Shown: one piece after another, positions 27,209 through 38,751 of the stretch | How positions within the stretch are numbered: position 1 is the first letter of the stretch | Layout: each line of letters opens with the position of its first letter | DNA from: Circinella umbellata | Taxonomy: Eukaryota; Mucoromycota; Mucoromycetes; Mucorales; Lichtheimiaceae | Length of the DNA stretch: 64,000 nt | NCBI GenBank assembly: GCA_025093555.1 | Contig: JAIWNF010000004.1 | Location: forward strand, 248,001-312,000 | Reading direction: 5' to 3' | The notes under the pieces: generated by a model | The model's input: the letters and a program-made list of their open reading frames with translations, nothing else | What the model was told of the DNA's origin: nothing | The model's database searches: none | Position numbers and translations under genes: made by a program

Positions 27209-30200
27209 TTTTTTTATACGTATTGCTTTGTTTTGGCATTATTATTGTCAAATAATTCGATCCCCCGCTCTTTTTTTTTCAATTGGAAAACTTTATATAT
27301 TTGTATTTTGCTTTCTTTTTCTTCATTTACAATTTACTATTATCACTATTTACTATATCAATCCATCCTTATATATTGTTTCTCTTATACTTATTGAATT
27401 TTGTTTTTTTTTTGCTCTCCAAACACACACACTCTCTCTCTGCTCTCTCCTCCGCTTTCACTCAATCCTACTTCTTTTTTGTGTACTAAATATGATCCCG
27501 TTTTTCCTTTATGCGAAGAGTTTTTTTTTTTTGAAAAAAAATTATGTATACTTGTTTTTGACTTTTTTTTTTGTATCTAATAATAATATGACGATATGGA
27601 AATTCCTACTGTTTTGGTACATATGCAAAACTGAAACTTAATTAGATGTATTACATCACTTGATATTCTTGTTACTATTCTTGTTATGCTAATGAATGAA
27701 TATATATGTGTATGTGTGTGTAATTGTTTACTAACTAATTATTTGGGATATTACTACCTTCTTTATCAAGATTAAAATTATATATTCATATATGTTTATC
27801 AATTACCCGAGCCCCATGAGATGATGCAAAAAAATACCATTATGACTGTAAAAAGGGTCAACCATACTTAGTGTGACCAACAGCCCGAGAATATCATTTT
27901 CTTCAAATAGCATTTTTTCATTTTTTTTTTTTGATCAATATAGTAATGCGCACAACTGTAGGTGAAAAGAAAAAAAGAGAGAACTCAGGAAAAATATCCT
28001 TTTGATTTCAAATCACAACATTTCTAATGATATATATCTCGTGGGTATAATTTGTTTTTGGATGAAGTTACACGAACTAAACCCTTTAGTATTATTATAA
28101 TATATTTTTTATATCATAATACCCAACATCCAACACGTTTTTCGCCATCAGTGCTTCATCAATATGTGTTAGTAAAAAAGTAACAAAATAAGATAAAGTT
28201 ATTAAGGTTAAAAGAAAAAGAATTGAATATGTTCGCGTTTAATTCCGTAATTAGTATAGAATAACGAAAAGAGAAAAAAAGAAAAATTATCTATATTTTT
28301 TTCTTTCAGTGATACCTTTTTTTTTTCTTTTTGTTACTCATTATCCTATCCCACCCCATCCCTTTCAATAAATTACTGATAGATACTTCTACCATCTAAC
28401 TGTAAAGATATTTTAATTATTTTCATTATTATCATACTCGCTTACTGTTGAAAAAATGTTATATATATATACGTATATTGTTAAACTCTTCCATTTCCAA
28501 AATGATTCATTTACATGCTAGATACCGGAAAAGAAGTACAGTAGTTAAGCGTTTGCTCTTACTAGATCTTCAGATCCTTCCCTCTACCTAAGATAGTACT
28601 GCCAGAAACAAATACTTTTAATTAGTAGCAGTATTAAAAGTGAAAACCATGACATCATGAAAATATAATAAATATAATAAAAAGACTCCTTGATCCAACA
28701 AATGCCAATGAATTTATCATTCATCTGTAAACATTTTTTTTTACAAAAAAATATGATGTGTATGATGTTTACACAAAGAAAAAAAAATCGCGCTAAACCA
28801 ATATCAGATCAAAATAACAAATATGGGTTATGTCAAAAAAAAAAAAAAAAAACAAGACCGAATTTCCTGAAAATGATCTGGTTCTCACAACATTTTTCAA
28901 GTATATATCCGTCTCAAAGATTAACTGGCTTTAATAATGAAATCTGACTCTATATACTCTGTAAAATAATTTATTTTAATAAGAAAGCAATAATGATTAA
29001 TGCTGGTTGCTAAAATTATGCATCAAAGTAAACAAAACCAATAGGTAGTGATCAGCTATGATGCAAAGACCGGGTAATATACAGATTGTTACTAAATTGT
29101 TAGAGTATGAGGGTTGAAACATTATTGCTATTGTATAATACCATATACGTACACTAAAAAATTTATTATCCTCACTATATTTACGACAAGTCATTCAATC
29201 TATGATCAACAAAGTAAAATACACAACAAAAAGGCATTCTGGCATTTTATTTTTTATTTTTCTGTCAAGAAGTTTCTTATTATAATCATGCCATATTATA
29301 TTGTATTGTGGCCAATGCAAGAGGACGATTCCGTATAAACATACAAAAAAAACTTAATAAATATATTTCCGTATATATATAATATACAGCTGCATTGAAG
29401 AAGGTTTAATTTACTATTATTGTTTCGTTTTTGTAAATTTTATTGCAAATGTAACCCCATCAGAGAAAAAAAAAGATGGCCTGATGCAATGATAATTAAG
29501 ATAAATAGAAAACTAACGATCGGCGACAACAACAAAAGACACCTTTATTGCTGTTCTTGTTGCTGTCGCCAAGAATGCAAAGCGGTACATAAGAGGGGGG
29601 GGGTGAATAATTATTGCATATTTGTTTCTAAAATAATTATCATAATATTTTTATTACTAGTTGCAACGCTTCGGGAAAAAGCTCAATTCCCCCCTTTTTT
29701 TTATGCTCCTCCCGCCACATGCCCTCCCTTCTTCACCCTTTCCCCCTAAAAATTTTCTTTATGCATTTTAATAATAATAATAATATGTTATCAAAAGATT
29801 CATTAGACTGTATAACCCATTTTTTTTATAACTTATTATTATTATTATTATGCAGATTATACCTTGCTTCGCCTTCCTTGCCCCCCTACTTTTTCTACAT
29901 CTTCTATATTTACTCTTGGCAGATAATAAGTCAACGGGTTATCATCTTCATCGTCGACTTTTAAAGATCGTACGATGATTCTCAATATGTAATTTGTATA
30001 ATGTTTTATACAATAGGAAAGACATCTAAATCAAGTTTCTACTCTATACAAATTCAAAGTTTCTTCGTCTACTATAAAACAGTCCATGTATTATATTTCA
30101 AGTGCTTTATCAGGTATATGATAGTTCTTTCTTTGTTCATCGATATGCAATAAATATATTGTTATAATGAGTTTATGGGATAGCCATCCTCATATAGGTT

Positions 30201-32073
30201 GCTCCATATGCAAAGTAAAACTAAGTTTCGATAAAAAAAAAAACTAAAAGCGCGTCCTAAAATTGTGGTTATATCATATATGCCAACAGTATATATAATT
30301 CTTTTTTTTTATCTCATGGATATAAAATAAATAAAAATAATTCATATTACATGAGAAATGGATATCATTTAGCTATTACAAATTATATACACGTGGACAT
30401 ATATCTGGACTAATCATAACGCACGTATATGATAATACCATTATTGATGATGCATAAAATATATATTTTATCATTTAGTATTATGAGAAAAGTAGTAGAA
30501 GACATTAGTGCTTATATAATACTGAGTCAGTAAAATTAGAATATTGAAAGAAAATTGCATATAAATGATTGAAGAGTTAGCAATTACTGATATTTAGGTT
30601 TTATTGATAGAGGATAAATAAAGAAAAAGGTAACAACTAGCTTTTTTCACAATGTATATTATTGAACGCGTAAAGCAACTCATTAAAAAACATTGAAAGA
30701 AGAACGTAGTAACTTAAGGAAAGAGAAAGATAAACCAAGTACATACAAAAAGAATACAGTAGTAAATTTGGATATTTGTACACCAATATAACCTAGAAGA
30801 AGGTAAAAGTGTTTTGCGTTATATACATTCAATAAATTAAGCATGTTATTTTTAGAAAAATAAGTTAATTGTATAAAGAGCAACACTACTATATTCTATA
30901 GTGTTTGAAGTAGGTATGGTACTATTTTTGTAGGAGGAATATCTATACAAACGTCCCAGACATGTTGTCTTTTTCAGAAAGTGGTAATGTTGATACGTAA
31001 CCCATGACGCTATCAAATAACTTTTATTTCTTACTACAACCAGTAGTACAGATTGAATTATTATCCTTGGCTACCTCCAAATCATAGAAAAGATAAAATC
31101 GAGTTTGATGGTATATTAGTAGAAGTATTGGCACTGACCGTCTTATACAACGTCTTTAAAAAGTGGGGAAAAGATTAATCATTATAGCTTACGCGATATA
31201 GTTTTGTTGTTGAATAGTCCACAATGAGTGAATTTATTCGTGATTGATTATAAATAAATAGAAAAAAGTATATTATCAACAATTTAGGATTACTATTTAT
31301 CATAATATAAAACATAACACGCACGCACTGCGTACATAAATAAAAGATTTGATTTTACGTATCTCTTCCTCAAATGAAAGGTACATATGCAGCTCTTGTG
31401 GTATATTTTGTTCAAAGATGATATATTTGATAAACTTAAAAGTAACACATCTTTTATCCGAGAAACATAAGAATAAATTAAATATAGTGAATAGGACGAG
31501 TTACGTGATAGCTTGGAGTTAACAACAGGACTTTGAATAATACGTACATAATATTAATTTCTATAAATCAAAACACCCACGTATGATATGTTGTTTTTTT
31601 AACTTAATGATAAAAATAATAATATTTTACTACAGAGTACGTAAAGATAAATACACTTGTTATGATTATTTTCCCAAATAACGCCAATCGTTAGTTTCTG
31701 TAGTTTATCATATTGTTTTTTTTTTCAAAATGTTGTAAATTTTGCTAATGTTAATGATGATGGTAAATAAAATATGACCACTGTCTCCTCTATGATTCAA
31801 ATCAATAATTTTATCATAATTGATATTTTTATTTTATACATTAAGGGGAAAACATACAGATAGATCCAGTATTCATTCGATGGGTGAAAAAAAAAATACA
31901 TCCTTTCCGTCCATCATTTTGAAACTCGCTATGTTAAAAATTAAATTTACAATTTTCATATTATTATAATTTAATAAGCAACCAAATATTTTGTGAATGG
32001 GGTGCTACAGTAACATTACACACATAAATGTGTAACGATTTATTATAAAATGATTCTTCTTTCATTTTCGTTA
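27209..32073. other. Long gene-poor AT-rich region
   Basis: Nearly 4.9 kb without a supportable gene. Open frames (27228-27641, 28690-28947, 29420-29964 plus; 28997-29194, 30683-30886 minus) are short, Phe/Ile/Asn/Lys-rich and lack motifs or splice context. Simple repeats include (AAT)n at about 29769-29784 and short (TA)n runs. No tRNA or terminal repeats were seen by eye. Confidence 0.45.
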
Positions 32074-34281
32074 TTATACTTTTTCACATTTTTCTTTTTC
32101 TTCTTCTTTTTCTCGACGTCGTTCTTCTTGTTCCGCACGAACTTTTCTCCATTTCGCACCATATTTTATTAAAATGGGAACAGATACTGTACATAAGGAT
32201 AAAACGATACCGAAAAGTGTATATACCCATCCGACACCGATTTTGTCCATGATAGGCTGAAGAACTGCCGTTGCTACAGAGCTATAATATACAATTGATG
32301 ATAAAAACGGTATGTCATTACAACATATTATTATAATAAAGACAATAAGCATTTTTTCCCTTTTACTATACCTAAATCCGTTTCTAACTAGATTACTAGC
32401 TGCTGTTATTGAAGCAGTACGTCTTGGGAACAAGTCCACTAAGAGAGTTTGACACACGCTTGTCACACATCCAGTAGTCATCCCGGCTAACAAAAAAAAA
32501 GTTGTTCATATGATTTATTAATACAACAATTTTATCTTTAAGAATGACCATATTTCTCATTATCCAAAAACCACTCAAGAGTAATAGACAAGCTTTTTCA
32601 AAGTATACTACTACTAACCAATAAATTGTAAAATAAGAGGAATAGCAATATGAACTTCAGCGTATAGTGACCAACCATAAACAATTGTTACCAGCTGGCA
32701 AAGGATAATATGAATCCAAGTAGATCTTAAGCGTGCGTGGTAAATTGGGAAATTCGCGGGTATTTTACCAAATTTCTTGACTTGTTCTTTTGTCATTCCT
32801 TGCTTTGAAGCAATGGCTCGAAAATCACGGTTCATTAAGTATCCGATAAGAAATGATCCAACAATAGATCCAATTGCATTTGGTAAACAACATAGGCCTA
32901 CTTGAAGTGTATTCAAATTATAGATTTGTGGGAAATGTGTAGCTATGGTTGTCTGCAAAGCAAATGTAATCATCATATAGGATCCATTGATAATCATAAT
33001 TAATGCAACATCTGGGTTACGTAGAAAAAGGATTTGTTCAAGAAGCATGTATGGGATTTGACTTAGGCGAGCTGGTTTATCACGTTGATTATTGGTCGAT
33101 GGTGTTGATGTTTTTGAGAAACGTCTTTTTATCCATTGTTGCGGTGTTGGATTTGCATAACCTGCTGACCCATTACCGACAAGTGATCGTAAAGTTTCAG
33201 GTACAAAAAAGCAGATGGAAATCATATCAGCTAAACCTTTTATAAAAAGTACCCAAAATACCCATCTATAGTTTTTTTATATAGTTAGAAGATTGATTGA
33301 TTCAATAACGTACTTGATATATTTTTCATTTTTTATTTTTTAAGAATATAGAAAGTGTTACCTCCATTGAAGTTTATAAGCAACCACACCACCAATTGCC
33401 GGTCCAATTCCCGTAGCTGCCGTACGACATGCTTTATAAATACTGATGTAACCAGCTCGTCTACAATACATTATGTATTTTAATTATATTATCTTACTTT
33501 TTATCAATAAAAAAAAACAACTACATGAAGATGGTTCTTACTCTGCAGGTGTAGCAATATCTCCAATGACTCCAGCACCTATCATTTTCATATAGCTTTG
33601 AAGTTAGATCTTTTTTATGCCAAACTATGTTATAAAATTAATAATAGAACATATAAAATAAGCACATTGATATATAGTACATCCATACCAAGAGCAATTG
33701 CCGAACTTGATCCAAAAGCTTGTAAAAAACGCAGCGCAATCAGTATTGGAAAACTCTTTACTAACGCAAGACCCGCACACACAAGAATGTAAATAGTTAG
33801 AGTACTGAGATAAATTGGTCTTCGACCCCATACATCACTTAATGGACCCCAAAATGATGGCGCTACTGCTTGAGAAATCATATAAATGGTCACTGACAAA
33901 TTGACAAGTGAAACAGTAACATTAAACTCCTAGTATAATGATAAAAGAAAATTAAAGAAACATATTGTTACGTTACATTAATTCCTCCCACTTTATCGAT
34001 ATCACTTTTCCATTATTAAAAGTTACCTCACTGATGGATAAAAGAGAAGGATAATATATTTGCCCAGTCAAAGGTGATGTCAAGGCAGCGATGGATATAA
34101 TCCATGTCATTAACAGCTTCTTACGTTTCGAATGAATACTATATACCTCATCGATATCAGTATTATCTTCTCTTATGAATTCGACTTCTCTCTTTTCATT
34201 TTCAGGTTGATTAGCTATGGCATTATTTATCGCTGTATTGTTTTCATTTTCATCGTTATTGATACTCTCATGTTTTATCAT
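32074..34281 (-). CDS. MFS drug:H+ antiporter (DHA1, Qdr/Aqr1-like)
   Basis: Seven minus-strand exons (34027-34281, 33689-33929, 33542-33578, 33362-33460, 32619-33265, 32372-32486, 32074-32281) give 533 aa with twelve hydrophobic helices expected. The 37-nt exon is required for frame. Motif A between helices 2 and 3 is GPLSDVWGRRPIY, and the DHA1 motif C region reads CRTAATGIGPAIGG. The first helix begins SIAALTSPLTGQIYYPSL, typical of fungal Qdr1/Aqr1/Tpo-type exporters. The cytosolic N-terminus is acidic and Asn-rich, and the C-terminus is a charged Glu/Lys tail. Probable plasma-membrane exporter of drugs, weak acids or polyamines; the substrate is inferred from family only. Confidence 0.93.
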
Positions 34282-34954
34282 AATAATTTTTATAACAATT
34301 TATATAACTATGAAAAAATAAAAATATTAAAAACTAAAAAAGAAGGGAAATCAATCGCTATCATTGGTATATGACTTGATGATATTATACTTTTTTTTAA
34401 AGAAAAAGAGGAGATACGTACGTATTCTATATGTTGTGTTTACAATGTATATTGACTGAAGCTTTGAAAGAATCATAGTTTCTATGATTACAAGATTTGT
34501 TCAGTATTTATACGATGCAAAGCCCTATCAGTCCAAGGGAGAAAAAATAAGAGGGAGTGAGGGGCCGTACTTGCATATACTACTGCATATAATATACAGG
34601 GTGAAGTAAAATAAAAAATTGCCGGGTGTTGCGATTTTTTTTTTTACGTATAACCATATAATTGATCATTTCATGAATTGAGTAATAAGAGAAAAGAAGT
34701 ACAATAATATATAGACATTTTATCATCTTTATAAATATTATGGTACATTTCTTATGCAAAACCAACACGCTTGGTTTATTATCATATACAACATGAATCA
34801 GTATAGATGATCTACAAGGGGAGAAATCTGCAATAACATATATGTGTTCAAAACTTAAAAGAAAAATCACACATCATTTCTCTCCCTGTTATTCAACAAA
34901 GATATGCATAAATATATATATCAAAAATGTTGTGCACAAACTATAAATTCTTCT
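34282..34954. other. Intergenic DNA
   Basis: Region between the MFS gene start and the 3' end of the ALKBH-like gene (both minus strand), presumably containing the MFS promoter. The open frame 34580-34870 (minus) has no recognisable motif. Confidence 0.4.
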
Positions 34955-35683
34955 TTACTCAACATTAAGTGTTTGAACCATTTTACGTAATGTAATACTA
35001 ACACGAGTCCCTCGTTCAATCCATTCTCCATCTATTTGATCGCTTGTTTTCTCCTCTATACCATGCTCCCATTGATATCGTGCCTCACCAGAAAGTGCCA
35101 AAACATCACCGGGGCGCAATACCACTGGGATTTTTTGATTATCCTTTTTCATCATCATAACGCAAGAACTGAGTAATGAAATTGACAAAATTCCATCATC
35201 AAACCTATCATAACATGTACAATGTAAATTTACATGTACAAGTACAAAAAAAAAATGATGTATGGTATATTGTTACCTTAACAAATCAACGTGGGATTTA
35301 ATCCCTTTTCCTTTTGAATATAAATTAATAAAAGCTTGATCAAATAATGGTGTTCGACTTGTAATAGCTGAAGGAAATAATTCAGAACCCTTTGTTTTCA
35401 CCCATGTTTCCAACCAAGAAAAATGCTTTGGTAGTGTACCGAAACATATAGCTTGATCAATATCATCATGAAAATAACGATTATCAGTGATAGCTTGTAA
35501 CAATGTCATTTGTGCTTCATGTGAAATAGCCTCTTTCGCAAGTACAAGCCCTGGAATTAATGACCATGTTTTGATGTTAAGTTTAGTATTGCTGTTGGCA
35601 TTGTCATATTCGTCACTACTGTCATCGGATCCAAAGAGTTCATCCCAATCAATATTATCTTGGTTATTGTCGTCATTGTCCAT
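34955..35683 (-). CDS. AlkB-family Fe(II)/2-oxoglutarate dioxygenase, ALKBH8-like
   Basis: Two exons (35277-35683 and 34955-35204, minus strand) encode 218 aa. The iron ligands are in place: H131 and D133 in SHVDLL and H183 in WEHGI. The 2-oxoglutarate-binding Arg is expected in RGTRVSITLR near the C-terminus. The block LRPGDVLALSGEARYQWEHGI matches the AlkB domain of ALKBH8 (family pattern LP..SLL.M.GE.RY.W.HGI). ALKBH8 hydroxylates modified wobble uridines in tRNA, while other AlkB members repair alkylated nucleic acids or act on proteins. No RRM or methyltransferase domain is attached, so the target is uncertain. The N-terminus is acidic (DDNNQDNIDWDELFGSDDS). Confidence 0.88.
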
Positions 35684-35743
35684 TTATGTCGGAGGAGCGA
35701 AAAAAAAAAAAAAAACTCTTCTGACGCCTGGACTATAATATGA

Positions 35744-36846
35744 TCAATATATTTTAAAATAGCGATCTAACGAAGCTTCATTCAGCAACACACCCTCTGT
35801 AGGTGCTCGACGTAAATTCGTTGACAACTGCCGCAATTGTGTTGTCATGGAAGCCACTTCTTCATTCCGTCGTTTTAATAGTTGTTCTTGACTTTCATGC
35901 ACCTCTTCCAATTTTTTTTTTTTTGCATTATTAGCTGCTGTTTCTTTTCTTTTTAATACTTGTATGTCTCGTTCATATTATTGTATTCGGTCCCTCGATA
36001 ATCTGCTTCCATCTTGGTCACCTTTTGCAATTGCTTTTTTTCAAGCTTTAAGGACTCTATTTCAGATTGCATTTTACCCACATAGATTTCCACCTTAGCG
36101 CGTGCAGTCTGTAGGGTATGATTGTCTGGGTATACTTGCGTTTCAACTTTTGGATTTCCGTTGTGAGTTTCTTAAGTTTTGTTCATAAAGTCGTCTTATT
36201 TCATCTGCTTGTCGATTTTCTCGTAACTGCATTACATTTATAAAGCTAGGTTGTACTGTTGTACGTTGGCGCCCACCACCAGTTGTATTATTCGTTGTTC
36301 TCCTAGAAGTAGCCGCCGTAGAAATGAGGGGGTGTCGACTGTTCCCTACTGGTTTGTGGAGAGGGTCATCGCGCTCTTTTTCTGTCTCCATAATGCGATC
36401 GTGTAGCTCGTTAAGTTTATCCTCATGTGTGCACATATTCATCTTCCGAATTTTCTAATTGACCAACAAGCTCTTATTTGACAAGCAGGTCTGCTTGTAC
36501 TTGATGTAACTTTTTTGATAAATCCTTGCTACGCCGTCGTCCAGATGTTGAAGAACCATTTGTTGATTGTGCTACACGTGATGAATTTGTCCATGTTGGT
36601 ACGGCCTATATTATAATTTAATATTTTTTTTTTTTGATACAATAAATATATTAACCCTTTTTCTTTTTTTTTTTTTTAGAAAAAACGCTCAACAAGGATA
36701 AAATTAAGCATCACTATCTTACTAAAGCTTCTAACTCGCCATCGGAATCTTCAAAAGTCATCACCGTTCCCACAACAAATAGAAGAAGTCGCTCCAGAGT
36801 CGTTATTATTGATAATAGAAGGGTCTTCCCCGTTTACTGTTGAATA
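35744..36846 (-). pseudogene. Decayed kinesin-4 (chromokinesin-type) stalk gene
   Basis: The minus strand carries successive coiled-coil segments in changing frames. In order: a linker FEDSDGELEALVR (about 36735-36775); an exon-like block starting near 36604 with SKKLHQVQADLLVK, a TAA stop, then ELVGQLENSEDEY; after a frameshift EDKLNELHDRIMETEKERD and DEIRRLYEQNLRNSQRKSK; after another shift KKLTTEIQKLKRKYTQT; another, LQTARAKVEIYVGKMQSEI; another with an internal stop, ERDIQVLKRKETAANNAKK; and finally NEEVASMTTQLRQLSTNL before a stop at 35744-35746. The phrases ELVGQLE.SEDEY, LRRKY.QT and VLKRK.EEA..N are typical of kinesin-4 stalks (from knowledge of the family). No motor domain is seen next to it. 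It has at least five disruptions, so it is non-functional. Confidence 0.75.
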
Positions 36847-37358
36847 AATTCTTTGTTTGTCAATGACGTTGGAATACCCTCCGGCAGAACAACGAAAGAA
36901 ATCGTTCGTGGTTTTTTCTTCTATTACACCTGATAATTCTGTATCACAGTTTCAGCTTGAGAAGAATCAGGAACCAACAGGGATCTCCCGACCTAAAATG
37001 ATTGCAACTCTCGCTAAAAATGCTGTCTGGGTAATCATTAACTGAAGAAAATAAGATTCTTTACTCTTCTTTTTTGTCTTCCGTTATTATCGTGTGAGCT
37101 GAATTGTTGATGAGTAACGGCGTCGAATTCTAGCTTTATACAAAATGGTGTAATATGTCAAATAGAAAAACACTTTTCAAGGATAAGAAAGAGGTCATTA
37201 TTAGAAACAAAGCAGAAAGAAAAAAATGAGAGATGAGTAATAATATACATTAATTAAATATTCTTTCAACTCACATCATTGGTCAACTTCATCATGTGAA
37301 GTAACTACTCTGTAGAAGTATTTTTTTTATTGTTGGTACTATCATACCACGTTTTTTA
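36847..37358. other. Short interval between two pseudogenes
   Basis: Contains a 62-codon plus-strand frame (36857-37045) with balanced composition (YPPAEQRKKSFVVFSSITPD) but no recognised motif. It may be a fragment of yet another decayed gene. Otherwise AT-rich. Confidence 0.3.
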
Positions 37359-38104
37359 CTATGTGTTTTCACTCGTTGAGCAAATTGGAACATATTTACG
37401 TTTTTGTGGACGTCCAGATAAATTTACAACGGGTCGATAAATGTGCTCAGGTGAAGTTTGTGCTAGTGACGTGTTGAATCCTTGTTAATTCAGCTGATGT
37501 TTCTTGATTATATTGACGCATTCGGGCCAATTTCTCCCGTTCCTGACCGTATTGATGTTACAAAAATAAATAGTTATCATTATTGCTATTATGAGAAGAT
37601 GAATATGATTGATGGTACTGTTGCTGCTGCTATGGGGTGATGGTTCTGGACTTTTTGTAAAATAGACATTTGCATTTTTAGTTGGAAAAGTTTGAGGTAC
37701 AGGAGTTTGTCGTGTTCAGAAGACGGTTGAGCTATTTGTCCCGGCAACGGAGCGCGTTGGCTATATCTAACGCGTTCACCACTTGTAAGTATTATTGGTT
37801 GGATGGTGACGCTTACTCCATCCGTAATATAAGATCCTCCGATTTTGCTGTTGTAAAAAGAGAGCGGCAAGATGACTTTGGGAATGCAGGAAAGCAGAGC
37901 TATAGGAAAGATTGAGAAATTGTTAGACATATAAAAGTAGAGTTATTAAAATAAAACTTACTCTTGTTGTGTTTTTTTGGCTACATGTTTCAAGCCGGCA
38001 TTGTTGTTATTTAATAAAGAATCATACACTTGTTGGCATGTTTTTTCTCGTAAATTGTTTCCTAACAAACGAACCTGAAAGGTTGGTTTACTGGGTTTGC
38101 CCAT
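37359..38104 (-). pseudogene. Degenerate two-exon gene family, copy A
   Basis: Exon 1 (37962-38104) begins MGKPSKPTFQVRLLG and contains LREKTCQQVYDSLL and AGLKHVAKKTQQ. Its GTAAGT donor leads to an acceptor at 37900-37901. Exon 2 starts in the frame DSAFLHSQSHLAAL, then needs a 2-nt shift to continue as SKIGGSYITDGVSVTIQP and SGERVRYSQRAPLPGQ. A further stop and shift precede QYGQEREKLARMRQYN and SPEHIYRPVVNLSGRPQKRKYV, which ends at 37359. Copies B and C downstream share the first two blocks. Function unknown; I do not recognise the family. A mobile-element accessory ORF or a host multigene family are both possible. Confidence 0.65.
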
Positions 38105-38494
38105 TATAAAAAAAATCGATTTTCGTCTCAGACCACGACATATTAAAAGGAATAAACAGGTGTTTGCAATGAAATCAGCGAATGCAGATGATTGATTGAT
38201 TGATTGATTGATGGGTTTGTGGGGGACATGAACGATCACGTTTGTTGATGTTGTTCATGGGTTGCAAGATTATACTTTTTGTCAAAAAGAAAAACAATAA
38301 GCTAAAAAGTCTGAGAGAGAGAATGAAGAAACTAAAAAATAATAAATTTGTATCATTCATATGAATAACCTCTTACATTCTTCCCCGTTTATTTGAATTT
38401 TCCTTTTTTATTATTATAACGTATTTCACACAATATGTAAAATAAAACGTGGAAAAAAAATTATTTTCATTTTCTTAACTTTTTTTTAAAAAAA
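38105..38494. other. Interval between copy A and satellite
   Basis: AT-rich, with a short (TGAT)n run near 38189-38211. No gene is seen. Confidence 0.4.
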
Positions 38495-38751
38495 AAGACC
38501 CGAAGGCCAAAAGATCCACAAGGCACAAGACCTGAAGACCGCAAGACCCGAAGGCCGGAAGACCCAAGGCCACAAAGACCTGAAGGCAAAAAGACCCGAA
38601 GGCCACAAGACCCGAAGGCCACATGATCCGCAAGGCACAAGACCTGAAGACCGCAAGACCCGAAGGCCGGAAGACCCAAGGCCACAAAGACCTGAAGGCA
38701 AAAAAAACCCGAAGGCCACAAGACCCGAAGGCCGCAAGACCCGAAGGCCAA
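38495..38751. repeat. Higher-order satellite: about 15-16-bp monomers in a 112-bp period
   Basis: About 257 bp of GC-rich tandem repeat in an AT-rich setting. The monomer is a variant of AAGACCCGAAGGCCAC. Monomer variants (GACCTGAAGACC, GACCCAAGGCCAC, GATCCRCAAGGCAC) recur in the same order. The marker AGGCACAAGACCTGAAGACC starts at 38521 and again at 38633, giving a 112-bp higher-order period repeated a little over twice. All three minus-strand frames are open through the array, giving long but meaningless ORFs. It lies between family copies A and B. Confidence 0.85.
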
